From Paratractidigestivibacter faecalis (GTDB lineage Bacteria; Actinomycetota; Coriobacteriia; Coriobacteriales; Atopobiaceae), in assembly GCF_003416765.1 (NCBI RefSeq), contig NZ_QSNG01000001.1, positions 770,742 to 834,741 of the forward strand: a stretch of DNA of 64,000 bases, written 5' to 3'. The position numbers and the translations under genes were made by a program. Positions 34,712-41,842 of this stretch are shown piece after piece. Positions within the stretch are counted from its first letter, which is position 1. Each line of letters begins with the position of its first letter. The notes beneath the pieces are model-generated. The model was given only the letters and a program-made list of their open reading frames with translations, was not told the DNA's origin and ran no database searches.

Positions 34712-35092
34712 CTACCGGCAGGCCACGCAGTCCATCTCCACGAGCGCGCCGAGAGGAATGTCGGCGACCGCGACGACGGAGCGTGCGGGCGCGGGCGTGC
34801 CGAAGCGCTCCGCGTACACCTCGTTGAAGGCGTCCAGGTCAGTGAGGTCCCTGAGGTAGACGGTGGTCCTTGCGACGTCTGAGAGCGAGCAGCCGACCTC
34901 CGAGACGAGCCTCTCGCAGAGGTCGATTACGCGGGAGGCCTGCTCGGTGATGCCGCCCTCCACCAGGACGTCGGTCTGGCCCTCGGCGATAGGCAGCTGC
35001 CCGGCGGCAAAGACCAGCCGGCCGGCGGTGGTTCCCTGCGAGTAGGGGCCAAAGGCCTCGGGCACGCCCTGAGCGTTTATCGAGTACTTCAT
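34712..35092 (-). CDS. RidA family enamine/imine deaminase
   Basis: A 126-residue YjgF/YER057c/UK114 protein. R104, in PARSVVAVADIPLGALVEM, corresponds to the catalytic arginine that hydrolyses 2-aminoacrylate and related imines. GPYSQG at 15-20 is the conserved N-terminal loop. It forms trimers in characterised members. The ATG follows AAAGGAA. It is 15 bases after a GcvT-like gene, which suggests a link to amino-acid or one-carbon metabolism. Confidence 0.92.
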   Translation of the reverse strand: MKYSINAQGVPEAFGPYSQGTTAGRLVFAAGQLPIAEGQTDVLVEGGITEQASRVIDLCERLVSEVGCSLSDVARTTVYLRDLTDLDAFNEVYAERFGTPAPARSVVAVADIPLGALVEMDCVACR

Positions 35093-35107
35093 GGCGTTCC
35101 TTTCGGG

Positions 35108-35965
35108 CTAGCGCTGGCCCGAAAGGGCGCGCGCACCTATGAAGTCGGAGCCGGGCCTGAGGAGGCCCCAGCCGGAAAGCGTCCCTTGGCTGGGCTCGAC
35201 GCGGCCGAGGGAGCTTGCGTCCTCTCCCCAGGGAAGCCCCTGGCGCACCAGCTGGTCGAGGATGACGGAGCCCGCCGGTGAGACCTCCTGGAAGGAGAGG
35301 AAGCTCCTCCAGAGGATAGTGGCCTGCGCCGGAGAGACAAAGACCAAGAAGGCGTCAACGCCTGCGTGTGGAAGCGGCGCGGCCGCGACGACGCAGAGGA
35401 TGGAGTCGAGCTTGATCTGGGCCACGCGCCCGGGCCGTGGCAGGTCGGAGGGAGACTTCACGTAGTCGGCGAGGACGTCCCTTGCCTTTGCGCCGCACAG
35501 CAGGAGCGGCACGAGCATGCCCTGGGCGGACTCGACCTCGGTGCCCGCGTAGGGGGCGCATCCGTCCTGCTCCAGGTTGGCGAGAAACCCGAGCCAGGCC
35601 AGGAGCGTCTCGCCCCTGTCCGTCGGGTCAAGAAGGACGTACTCGGAGTCGCCGGTGCGAAGGCAGAGCGGGATGGCGTTGACGGAGGCGTCCCCGGTGA
35701 GGGACGGCTCGAAGGCGCACTCCCCCACACCGAGCGTGCGCCCGCAGAAGGCTGCGCCGGCGAGCTGCGTGGCCGGCCCGCCGTGGAGAAGCGCGTACGT
35801 GGCGCCGGTGAGGTCAACGAGGAAGGCACCCTCGCGGACGAAGGAAAGGGGCATGGAGCCCGGGTAGGTTGCCGGACGGGGAGGATTTCCGTCCTCGGGG
35901 TCCTCGAAGACGGCGTTGAGCAGGAGGTGCTCGCGATAGAGCGGGCCAAAGGTCTGGGAACTCAT
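35108..35965 (-). CDS. GcvT-like aminomethyltransferase fold protein
   Basis: A 285-residue protein with the GcvT/YgfZ folate-binding fold: LYREHLLLNAVFE at the start, FLVDLTGATYALLHGG, and a C-terminal GLLRPGSDFIGARAL that mirrors the DFIG(K/R)EAL end of glycine cleavage T-protein. It is about 75 residues shorter than T-protein and has lost several of its blocks, and no gcvH/gcvP is nearby. It could be a degenerate T-protein, a YgfZ-like factor or a demethylase; the substrate is unknown. Confidence 0.65.
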   Translation of the reverse strand: MSSQTFGPLYREHLLLNAVFEDPEDGNPPRPATYPGSMPLSFVREGAFLVDLTGATYALLHGGPATQLAGAAFCGRTLGVGECAFEPSLTGDASVNAIPLCLRTGDSEYVLLDPTDRGETLLAWLGFLANLEQDGCAPYAGTEVESAQGMLVPLLLCGAKARDVLADYVKSPSDLPRPGRVAQIKLDSILCVVAAAPLPHAGVDAFLVFVSPAQATILWRSFLSFQEVSPAGSVILDQLVRQGLPWGEDASSLGRVEPSQGTLSGWGLLRPGSDFIGARALSGQR

Positions 35966-36002
35966 GGGTGCTTTCCGATTCGACGTTGGGCTTGGTGCGG
36001 GG

Positions 36003-36725
36003 CTAGGCGGCGTCGTCCGTTGCGAGCGACCTCACCTCAAGCCCCTTCTTGGTGTAGACGCATGCGGTGACAAATGAAAAGGCGCAGCCCGCATAGACGA
36101 AGAAGATGCCAACCGCGGCGGGCTCGGCGTTGAGGCCCGGCAGCCAGGACGCCCCGACCAGCCCGAGGCCGGAGACTACGGGCGCGCCCAGCAGCAGGTC
36201 GCAGAAGCCGAACATAAGAAGGGCCGTGGCGATCTTGCCGATGTAGACCACGTCGACGGGACGCTTGCGGTAGCGCTGCAGGACCGCGCCGCCAATGGCC
36301 AGGTAGACGTCGCGCCCGATGACGAAGACGGGCACCCAGAGGGGAAGCTCGCCGTTGAAGAGCAGGCCGAGCACGCCGGTGAAGAGCAGGACGCGGTCCA
36401 TTACCGGGTCCATGATCTTGCCGAGCCAACTGACCGTCTGGGTGCGACGGGCAATCTGGCCGTCGAGGAAGTCCGTGACGGCCGCCACGGCATAGCAGGT
36501 GAGGGCGGCCACGCGGTGCTCGTGCCTGATGAAGAGCGCGAGGAAGACCAGCGTCAGGGCGAGGCGGCAGAACGTGATGACGTTTGCAACCGTGAGAATC
36601 TTGGTCGAGGGGTTCTGTGAGGAGCCGACTGGCACGTCCTGGAGTCCCTGCCTTTGCCGCTCGGCGGCGTCAGAGTCCGCGATGTTCTTGATGGCTTCCC
36701 TCAGTCGCTCGGTTCTTGTGGGCAC
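36003..36725 (-). CDS. CDP-alcohol phosphatidyltransferase (second PgsA-like)
   Basis: A 240-residue integral membrane enzyme. The catalytic motif is complete: D85-x2-D88-G89-x2-A92-R93-x8-G102-x3-D106-x3-D110. A soluble N-terminal extension of about 42 residues and about five membrane helices distinguish it from the shorter PgsA at 13286. It may make cardiolipin or another phospholipid; the alcohol acceptor cannot be told from the motif. Confidence 0.85.
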   Translation of the reverse strand: MPTRTERLREAIKNIADSDAAERQRQGLQDVPVGSSQNPSTKILTVANVITFCRLALTLVFLALFIRHEHRVAALTCYAVAAVTDFLDGQIARRTQTVSWLGKIMDPVMDRVLLFTGVLGLLFNGELPLWVPVFVIGRDVYLAIGGAVLQRYRKRPVDVVYIGKIATALLMFGFCDLLLGAPVVSGLGLVGASWLPGLNAEPAAVGIFFVYAGCAFSFVTACVYTKKGLEVRSLATDDAA

Positions 36726-36831
36726 GTGTTCCCTCTCGCAGAAAAATCGCTTACTGGTACAAGATACCCACTCTAGCGCAAGTGAAACAGGTGAGGCGTG
36801 CCTTGGCTGCGCGCCCCTTTGCCCCTCGCGG

Positions 36832-38226
36832 CTAGAGGACGGTCTTCTCCAGGAGTCTCACCAGTAGCCTGATGCTCTGCCGGAAGGTGCGGCGGGAGAT
36901 GCGCTCGTTGACGCCATGGACGCCCCCGGCCTCCTCGGAGGGTGCGGGGCGCGCGGGGCAGAAGCGCAGGATGGACCCGCAGACGCCCTCGTAGCGCACG
37001 GAGTCGGTGCCGCCGCAGACCATGGAGGGCACCACGACGACGCCCGGGTGAAAGTGGCCTATGGCCTCCCTGAGCTCCGCGTAGCCCATTCCCTCGGGGC
37101 TGTCCTGCCTGCCGGCCGGAGTTGCGTGGAGAAGCTCGACCTCGACCTCGGGATCGCCCGCGGCCTCGCGCGCGAGCCTGACGACGCCCTCTGCCGTGAC
37201 GCCCGGCAGCAGCCTGAAGTTGACGGTGCAACTGACGTCGGCGGGCATGACGTTGGCCGCGGCGCTCGAGCCCTCCAGGACGTTGGGGGCCACCGTGGTG
37301 CAGACGAAGGGGAAGAGCTCCCGGCGGCTCGCGCAGAGGCTGGCGATGGCCCCCGCGTTTGCGTCGACGTCGGCGCAGAGCGAGGAGAGGGGCTCTGCCG
37401 TGATGGCGGGCGCCAGGGCCTTGAAGGTCTGCCTCATGACGTCGGTGAGCTGCGGTGCCGGCTTTGCGTCGCAGAGCCGGGCGACGGCGCGGCAGAGGCG
37501 CTCCAGGGAGGTCCCGCCAAAGGGGTTGGAGGAGTGGCCGCCCTGGCCGCGGGCCGTGAGGCGCACGTTGGCGTAGCCCTTCTGGCTGAGGCAGACGTCC
37601 GAGATGACGCACCCGGGCGCACCCCAGGCGGCACCGTCCGCCATGGTGGTTGTTCCCTCGTCGAGAAGGAACGCGGCGCGGACGCCCCTTTCGGCCAGAA
37701 GCGCGGCCAGGGCCGTGGCCCCGTGGCTGTCCACCTCCTCGTCCTCGCCGAAGGCCAGGATGACGCCCCTGCGCGGGCGCTCCCCGCGGGCGAGCAGGTG
37801 CTCTACGGCCTCGAGCTCGGCCACGAGCATGTCCTTGATGTCCAGCGCCCCCCTGCCCCAGATCCACTCGTCGTCGATCTTTCCCGAGAAGGGGTCGCGC
37901 TCCCACTGCCCCTCGGTGCCCGCGACCACGGGGACCACGTCCTGGTGGGCGATGAGCATGGCCGGCTCGAGGGAGGAGTCGGTCCCCGGCAGCGTCAGCA
38001 GGACGGACTGGCCCACCAGCTCGAAGGTGGCGCGCTCCATGAGGTTGGGGTAGGCGTCCCGGATGAGGTCGTGGAGGGCGGCGAACTGCGAGAGGTCGGT
38101 CTTCTCGCCTGCCCAGACGGTGCGGCAGCGAAGGGCCGCGGAGAGGTGGCGCTCTGCGGAAAGATAGTCCAGGTCAGGATAGTCGCCCTCGTTTGCGTAG
38201 TGGGCGTAGACGTCGATGGTGTCCAT
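36832..38226 (-). CDS. M20 family metallopeptidase (PM20D1/CPS1-like)
   Basis: A 464-residue peptidase. The zinc/catalytic residues are visible: H94-Q-D96 (LIAHQDVVPV), D129 (GRGALDIKD), E163-E164 (FGEDEEVDSHG), and a later MVCGGTDSVRYEG block. The lid domain has GHSSNPFGGTS. It likely cleaves small peptides or N-acyl amino acids in the cytoplasm. The start ATG at 38226 follows GGAAAGG and gives the normal N-terminus; the same frame stays open much further upstream, opposite the DUF1292 gene, but that part is a shadow. Confidence 0.88.
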   Translation of the reverse strand: MDTIDVYAHYANEGDYPDLDYLSAERHLSAALRCRTVWAGEKTDLSQFAALHDLIRDAYPNLMERATFELVGQSVLLTLPGTDSSLEPAMLIAHQDVVPVVAGTEGQWERDPFSGKIDDEWIWGRGALDIKDMLVAELEAVEHLLARGERPRRGVILAFGEDEEVDSHGATALAALLAERGVRAAFLLDEGTTTMADGAAWGAPGCVISDVCLSQKGYANVRLTARGQGGHSSNPFGGTSLERLCRAVARLCDAKPAPQLTDVMRQTFKALAPAITAEPLSSLCADVDANAGAIASLCASRRELFPFVCTTVAPNVLEGSSAAANVMPADVSCTVNFRLLPGVTAEGVVRLAREAAGDPEVEVELLHATPAGRQDSPEGMGYAELREAIGHFHPGVVVVPSMVCGGTDSVRYEGVCGSILRFCPARPAPSEEAGGVHGVNERISRRTFRQSIRLLVRLLEKTVL

Positions 38227-38367
38227 GGGGCTTGCCTTTCCGCGCGCGGGCCCGGCGCGGCCGTATGGCGGCGGGGCTATCTTTTGCATGCAATCAGGGT
38301 AAACTGAGCGGAAACGAGTCCGTGGGCGCATGGTGGCCACGTGACAAACCTGACACAAGGAGGATCC

Positions 38368-38685
38368 ATGGCCGAGGACAAGAACACCTTCGAGGAGGAC
38401 GTCGAGTCCGCCGAGTTCATCACCCTGGAGTACGAGGACGGCACGTCTGAGCGCTGCGAGGTCCTGGGCGTCTTTGACGTCGAGGAGAAGCAGTACGTTG
38501 CGCTGGCTCCCGAGGAGGACGAGACCTCCGTCTACCTCTACGGCTACAACGAGCACGAGGACGGTACCTTCTCGCTCGCCGACATCGAGGATGACGAGGA
38601 GTTTGCCGCCGTGTCCGAGATGTACGAGAGCCTCATGGACGAGGGCGACGTCGACGACGAGGACGAGGACTCCGAGGAGGAGTAG
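38368..38685 (+). CDS. DUF1292 domain protein (YrzB-like)
   Basis: A 105-residue very acidic protein. The core ITLEYEDGTSERCEVLGVFD...KQYVALAPE...VYLYGYNE is the DUF1292 pattern, followed by a Glu/Asp-only tail (DVDDEDEDSEEE). The family is widespread in Firmicutes and Coriobacteriia, near ruvX/alaS or mltG in Bacillus; function unknown. The ATG at 38368 follows AAGGAGGATC. It is monocistronic, with a strong terminator 24 bases after the stop. Confidence 0.88.
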   Translation: MAEDKNTFEEDVESAEFITLEYEDGTSERCEVLGVFDVEEKQYVALAPEEDETSVYLYGYNEHEDGTFSLADIEDDEEFAAVSEMYESLMDEGDVDDEDEDSEEE

Positions 38686-38708
38686 CGCCCATTTGCGGCG
38701 ACAAGAGC

Positions 38709-38752
38709 GCGGGCCCCGGAGGCGGTTGAGTGCTTCCGGGGCCCGCTTTTGT
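38709..38752 (+). terminator. Terminator after DUF1292 gene
   Basis: A perfect 12-bp stem, GCGGGCCCCGGA/TCCGGGGCCCGC (38709-38720 and 38735-38746), with a 14-base loop is followed by TTTTGTT. This is a strong intrinsic terminator, and marks the last clearly host sequence before the mobile scar. Confidence 0.92.
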
Positions 38753-38756
38753 TGGG

Positions 38757-39268
38757 TGGGAATGTCAGACGCTACCCGGACGGCTGGGGCGAAGCAGCTC
38801 CCCTCACGGGCTTGCTCTATTGCGCCGACTGCGGTGGCAAGATGTATGTCCACCGCACCAACAACGGCAAGCGTATTTCTCAATATACCTGCTCCCAATA
38901 CAGCAAAGTCCCAGTTGGAAAGCTCTGCAAGACCCAGCATCGTATCAATGAAGATGTGGTACTGTCCCTTGTCTCCGAAATGCTCAAAGCCATTTCCGAG
39001 TATGCAAAGCATGACCGAGCCGAGTTTGTCCGTGTGGTACAGGAAGCGCAGTCCAGCCAGCAGACAGCAGAGGTTAAGAAACAGCGGACACGCCTTGCTG
39101 CCGCCAAGCAGAGAGTTTCCGAGCTGGAAGTCCTGCCCTGTAAAATCTATGAGGACAGCATTTTGGGAAAGCTGTCCGACAGCAGATACGCCACTCTAGA
39201 CGCTCAATACGCAAAGGAGCAAGCCGAGGTATGAGAACTTCGACAAGCTGACCATTGCCATGATTTGA
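38757..39268 (+). pseudogene. Large serine recombinase remnant (TndX/TnpX-like C-terminal part)
   Basis: The frame reads ...RYPDGWGEAAPLTGLLYCADCGGKMYVH-type sequence, i.e. the recombinase zinc ribbon, followed by a coiled-coil segment (EVKKQRTRLAAAKQRVSELE) and DSRYATLDAQYAKEQAEV up to 39236. The N-terminal serine catalytic domain is missing, and there is no start codon. After 39229 the reading continues in another frame as YENFDKLTIAMI and stops at 39266-39268; this piece belongs further along in intact recombinases, so an internal deletion plus frameshift has occurred. Non-functional. Confidence 0.85.
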
Positions 39269-39307
39269 ACACGAAATTGAGCAACAAATTTATAAAGGAG
39301 AATATGG

Positions 39308-39910
39308 ATGAAGCTGTTTTTGTGTTCGCACTTTTCAAGTGTAGGAAGTTTGATAAAAGAAGAAATTGATAACAAAAAAGTCGCATTTATTCCAACAGCA
39401 TCGCTGCGTGAAGGCTACACCGGTTATGTCGGCTCGGCTCGAAAGCTATTTAATAAACTGGGAGCAACCGTAACTGAAATTGATATTTCAACGGAGGCTT
39501 ATTCAACGATACAATCTGTTTTTGAAGATGCGGATGTAATATATTTTACCGGTGGAAATTCTTTTTTTCTTATAGACCAGCTCCGTAAAACGGGAACGGA
39601 TGAGCTGTTGAAGAAAGAATTGGCAAAGGGAAAACTGATGATCGGTGAATCGGCAGGTGCGATTATATGCGCTCCTACCATCCAATATATTGAACAAATG
39701 GATGAAAAGCCGGAGGACTACTCACAAGAAGATGATGCAGGGCTTGATTTGATTGATTTCTATGTCCTTCCGCATTATCTTACAGCACCATTTAAGAAAG
39801 TTACCGAGAAAATAATGACTGAGTTTTCGGATTTGAATCTATGCCCAATTAACAACCGTCAGGGAATTGTAATTGATGGTGAAGGTTCAAAGGTTATTTG
39901 CAAAGACTAA
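39308..39910 (+). CDS. Peptidase S51-like (peptidase E family) protein
   Basis: A 200-residue protein with a class I glutamine-amidotransferase-like fold. The nucleophile elbow GESAGA (about 114-119) carries the catalytic serine, YFTGGN is the preceding oxyanion loop, and LPHY holds a histidine. Peptidase E homologs cleave Asp-Xaa dipeptides; some relatives are cyanophycinases. The gene appears intact, with RBS AAAGGAG at 39294-39300 and ATG at 39308 (another ATG at 39304 is in a different frame). Base composition is much more AT-rich than any neighbour, so it arrived with the mobile element as cargo. Confidence 0.8.
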   Translation: MKLFLCSHFSSVGSLIKEEIDNKKVAFIPTASLREGYTGYVGSARKLFNKLGATVTEIDISTEAYSTIQSVFEDADVIYFTGGNSFFLIDQLRKTGTDELLKKELAKGKLMIGESAGAIICAPTIQYIEQMDEKPEDYSQEDDAGLDLIDFYVLPHYLTAPFKKVTEKIMTEFSDLNLCPINNRQGIVIDGEGSKVICKD

Positions 39911-39943
39911 TTTGAAAATTCAAGTTTGTCGAACTGATAAAAT

Positions 39944-39998
39944 CCCTTTAGGAACTAAAGGGCGCACTTCTATACTCTCTATCGAGAGTAGTGCGTCC
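39944..39998. repeat. Two adjacent hairpins in mobile scar
   Basis: Hairpin 1: CCCTTTAG-GAA-CTAAAGGG (39944-39962), perfect 8-bp arms; read on the minus strand it is followed by ATTTTATC. Hairpin 2: TACTCTC-TATC-GAGAGTA (39973-39990) flanked by an outer imperfect stem GGCGCAC/GTGCGTCC (39961-39967, 39991-39998). They resemble intergenic structures of Gram-positive conjugative elements. Confidence 0.7.
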
Positions 39999-40084
39999 TG
40001 CGGAGCTTCATTCCCGGTCAGCAGAAAATAGCTGCATGACTGAGAATGTTTCGTCACTTCGTTCCATCAAGGGAGCTACACTCC

Positions 40085-40124
40085 CTTGCGACCTTGCGAC
40101 CTTGCGACCTTGCGACCTTGCGAC
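40085..40124 (+). repeat. Five tandem copies of CTTGCGAC
   Basis: Five exact head-to-tail copies of the 8-mer CTTGCGAC. The unit length is not a multiple of three, so it is not a coding repeat. It lies between the S51 gene and the terminator. Confidence 0.95.
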
Positions 40125-40182
40125 GCTTGTGCGTCTATCCCTTGTGGACCGCAAGTTTGAAAAACCGAATACCGAAAATCAA

Positions 40183-40227
40183 ACCGTTAACTGGTCGCAA
40201 TGTGCGAAAAGTTAACGGTCTTTTTTT
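40183..40227 (+). terminator. Terminator/attenuator before DUF3847 remnant
   Basis: ACCGTTAAC (40183-40191) and GTTAACGGT (40211-40219) form a perfect 9-bp stem around a 19-base loop, followed by C and seven T (40221-40227). It sits about 30 bases before a strong RBS, so it is placed as an attenuator of the downstream element gene. Confidence 0.9.
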
Positions 40228-40258
40228 ATCCCCATTTTCAAAAAGGAGGTCACGAAAA

Positions 40259-40331
40259 ATGAAACCGAAAAAAACTCGACCAGCTCCGAGCCGAAAAGGA
40301 ACGAGCCGAGACGCAGCTTGGACTACCCCCC
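40259..40331 (+). pseudogene. DUF3847 protein remnant, frameshifted
   Basis: ATG at 40259 after a strong RBS begins MKPKK; removing one A from the seven-A run at 40268-40274 gives KKLDQLRAEKERAETQLG, the start of DUF3847 proteins of Tn1549-like elements. That reading then breaks into LPP and stops at about 40331. The gene is therefore both frameshifted and truncated. Confidence 0.7.
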
Positions 40332-40643
40332 TAAAAGATATTGTCGCCCTTCAGTATTCTTATCGTTTTCGGCACCCATAGATAGACGCTTTCCAAATAT
40401 CGGACCGTGCGATTCGATTCTGATTCAAAGCTGCGGTTCTGCTGCCAAAATGGGGGCCAACGGTGTCGCTGTGTCGGCGAGCTTACTCCGGTATGTACGC
40501 CATTTGAATATTGATTCTGTCCGAAATAGAGCGTTTTCCAAGTTGGTGGCCGTCGAAGCAAGTACATCACTGATTGAATTGCGTACATACCAGGGTTAAG
40601 GTACGGGGATTCCAGAAACGCGCGTCAGCCGAGCATCACTCCC
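40332..40643. other. Right flank of mobile scar, no gene recognised
   Basis: About 310 bases with mixed composition and no recognisable coding region on either strand. The inverted pair GGTATGTACGC (40490-40500) / GCGTACATACC (40581-40591), perfect over 11 bases, brackets an 80-base segment. Host-like high G+C returns near 40610. Confidence 0.55.
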
Positions 40644-41429
40644 CTAGTACGACACCGTGCAGCGGATGCCGAGGGCGCGGACGCGCTCGGCGATGGCGTC
40701 CAGGACCTCGGGCGCGGCCTTGGAGAGACCCGCGACCGGCGTCTCACGGGCGACGGTGTAGATGGTCACGGCCTCGGGCCCGATGCGGCGCAGGGCCTCC
40801 ACCCAGGGGTCGACGTACTTCTCGCCAGTGTTGTCCACGCTGACGCCGTCGACGCTGCCGGTGAGGAAGATCGTCTGGACTATGACGTGACCGCCAAAGG
40901 ACGCAAAGGCCTCCACCTGGCGCTCGACGTCGTAGGCACCCACGGGGCGGTCGAGAAGCGCGATGTAGTCGGCGTCGACGGTGTCCAGCTTGAGGATGTT
41001 GTCGTCGACAAGCATGAGGGCGTCGTGGACCTCGGGCACGGTAGCGCGCGTGCCGTTGGAGAGGACGGCGATCTTGGCCGAAGGGGCCAGCTCGTCTCTC
41101 AGGCGGACAGCGCCCCGGATGGCCTCGGGAAAGGCGGGGCTCGCGGTGGGCTCGCCGTTGCCGGCGAAGGTGATCACGTCTGGCAGCACGCCATCCCCCG
41201 CCATCTTGCGCAGGCGGGCCTCCAGGGCGTCAAGGACCGTCTGGGCATCGTTGTAGCCGTCGGGCGTCCTGCGCTGGGCGTTGAGGCCGTTCTCGCAGTA
41301 GAGGCAGTCGAAGGTGCATATCTTGCCCGTTGCGGGCATGAGGTTCACGCCCAGGGAGACTCCGAGCCGACGGCTCTTCACCGGGCCGAAGACGGGGCTG
41401 TCGTTGAGGAAGGTTGACACTAGAATCAC
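40644..41429 (-). CDS. Radical SAM protein (COG0731-like)
   Basis: A 261-residue radical SAM enzyme. The cluster cysteines are C38-x3-C42-x2-C45 (CTFDCLYC). GPVKSRRLGVSLGVNLMP before the cysteines, FAGNGEPTASP after them and KLDTVD are typical of the COG0731 Fe-S oxidoreductase group related to wyosine synthase. No auxiliary cluster domain is visible. The substrate is unknown. It lies 50 bases after the DUF1667 gene and is convergent with the mobile scar. Confidence 0.85.
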   Translation of the reverse strand: MILVSTFLNDSPVFGPVKSRRLGVSLGVNLMPATGKICTFDCLYCENGLNAQRRTPDGYNDAQTVLDALEARLRKMAGDGVLPDVITFAGNGEPTASPAFPEAIRGAVRLRDELAPSAKIAVLSNGTRATVPEVHDALMLVDDNILKLDTVDADYIALLDRPVGAYDVERQVEAFASFGGHVIVQTIFLTGSVDGVSVDNTGEKYVDPWVEALRRIGPEAVTIYTVARETPVAGLSKAAPEVLDAIAERVRALGIRCTVSY

Positions 41430-41479
41430 GCTCCAATCATCGAGCTCGATTCTATGGCATCGGGAGCTGCCCTGCCGGG

Positions 41480-41842
41480 TCAGGCCTCCCTCGTTGCCAC
41501 GACGTTAACGCCAGTGCCGCAGACGTCGGCAAGGACGAGGTCCCCCACGTGGACGGGCGAGGTCAGGCGGACGCCCGAGAGCGCCCTGACCACGTCCGTG
41601 ACCTTCTCGCGCGGGACGTCGCCTGCCGTGCGGACCGAGACGACCGCGTCCAGGGGCGAGCCGTCGACGGCCACCGTCGTGGTGACGCAGCGCATGGGGT
41701 GGCAGACCTCGTCGACGGCGTAGGCGGCGCCTCGAGGGCAGGCGTTGCCCGTGACCAAGGCCACCGAGCCGCCCTCCACGACCACCTCGAGCTGGCAGCC
41801 TCGGGGGCATCGAATGCACGTGAGCCTTCTGACGTCGCTCAT
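41480..41842 (-). CDS. DUF1667 cysteine-rich protein
   Basis: A 120-residue protein with cysteines at 9, 12, 16, 35, 47 and 52 (CIRCPRGC, ACPRG, CHPMRC), the DUF1667 pattern, likely an iron-sulfur or molybdopterin-oxidoreductase-like small subunit. It overlaps the upstream FAD oxidoreductase by four bases. The order GlpA-like / FAD oxidoreductase / DUF1667 recurs in anaerobic Firmicutes and spirochaetes, often with glycerol kinase; here no glycerol kinase is present. Confidence 0.88.
   Translation of the reverse strand: MSDVRRLTCIRCPRGCQLEVVVEGGSVALVTGNACPRGAAYAVDEVCHPMRCVTTTVAVDGSPLDAVVSVRTAGDVPREKVTDVVRALSGVRLTSPVHVGDLVLADVCGTGVNVVATREA

Larger units (their letters stand above)
39911..40258. 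other. Non-coding part of the mobile scar
   Basis: No convincing gene. It holds the hairpins at 39944-39962 and 39961-39998, the 8-bp tandem repeat at 40085-40124 and the terminator at 40183-40227, ending in a strong RBS (AAAGGAGG, 40245-40252 region) for the broken DUF3847 gene. Confidence 0.6.
38757..40610. mobile_element. Degenerate integrative element remnant
   Basis: The stretch is visibly AT-richer than its surroundings and carries Firmicutes-like codon usage. It contains, in order: the 3' part of a large serine recombinase, an S51 peptidase gene, two hairpins, five copies of an 8-bp repeat, a terminator/attenuator, and the frameshifted start of a DUF3847 protein typical of Tn1549/Tn5397-like elements. 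It sits between the convergent DUF1292 and radical SAM genes. Exact ends and target duplications were not found; the right end lies before 40644. Confidence 0.75.

Noticed and set aside
38227-39012. N-terminal extension of the M20 peptidase across the DUF1292 gene
   Set aside because: The extension is antisense to DUF1292 and its terminator; ATG 38226 has a good RBS and matches family length.
40085-40124. CRISPR array
   Set aside because: Direct 8-mers without spacers; no cas gene in the window.
39991-40215. Small open frames through the CTTGCGAC repeats (for example 74 codons with PCDLATL repeats)
   Set aside because: The 8-bp unit is not a multiple of three and the frames cross the terminator; repeat-derived.
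40331-40588. 85-codon minus-strand open frame at the right edge of the scar
   Set aside because: No RBS, no recognisable family, and it reads across the frameshifted DUF3847 region.
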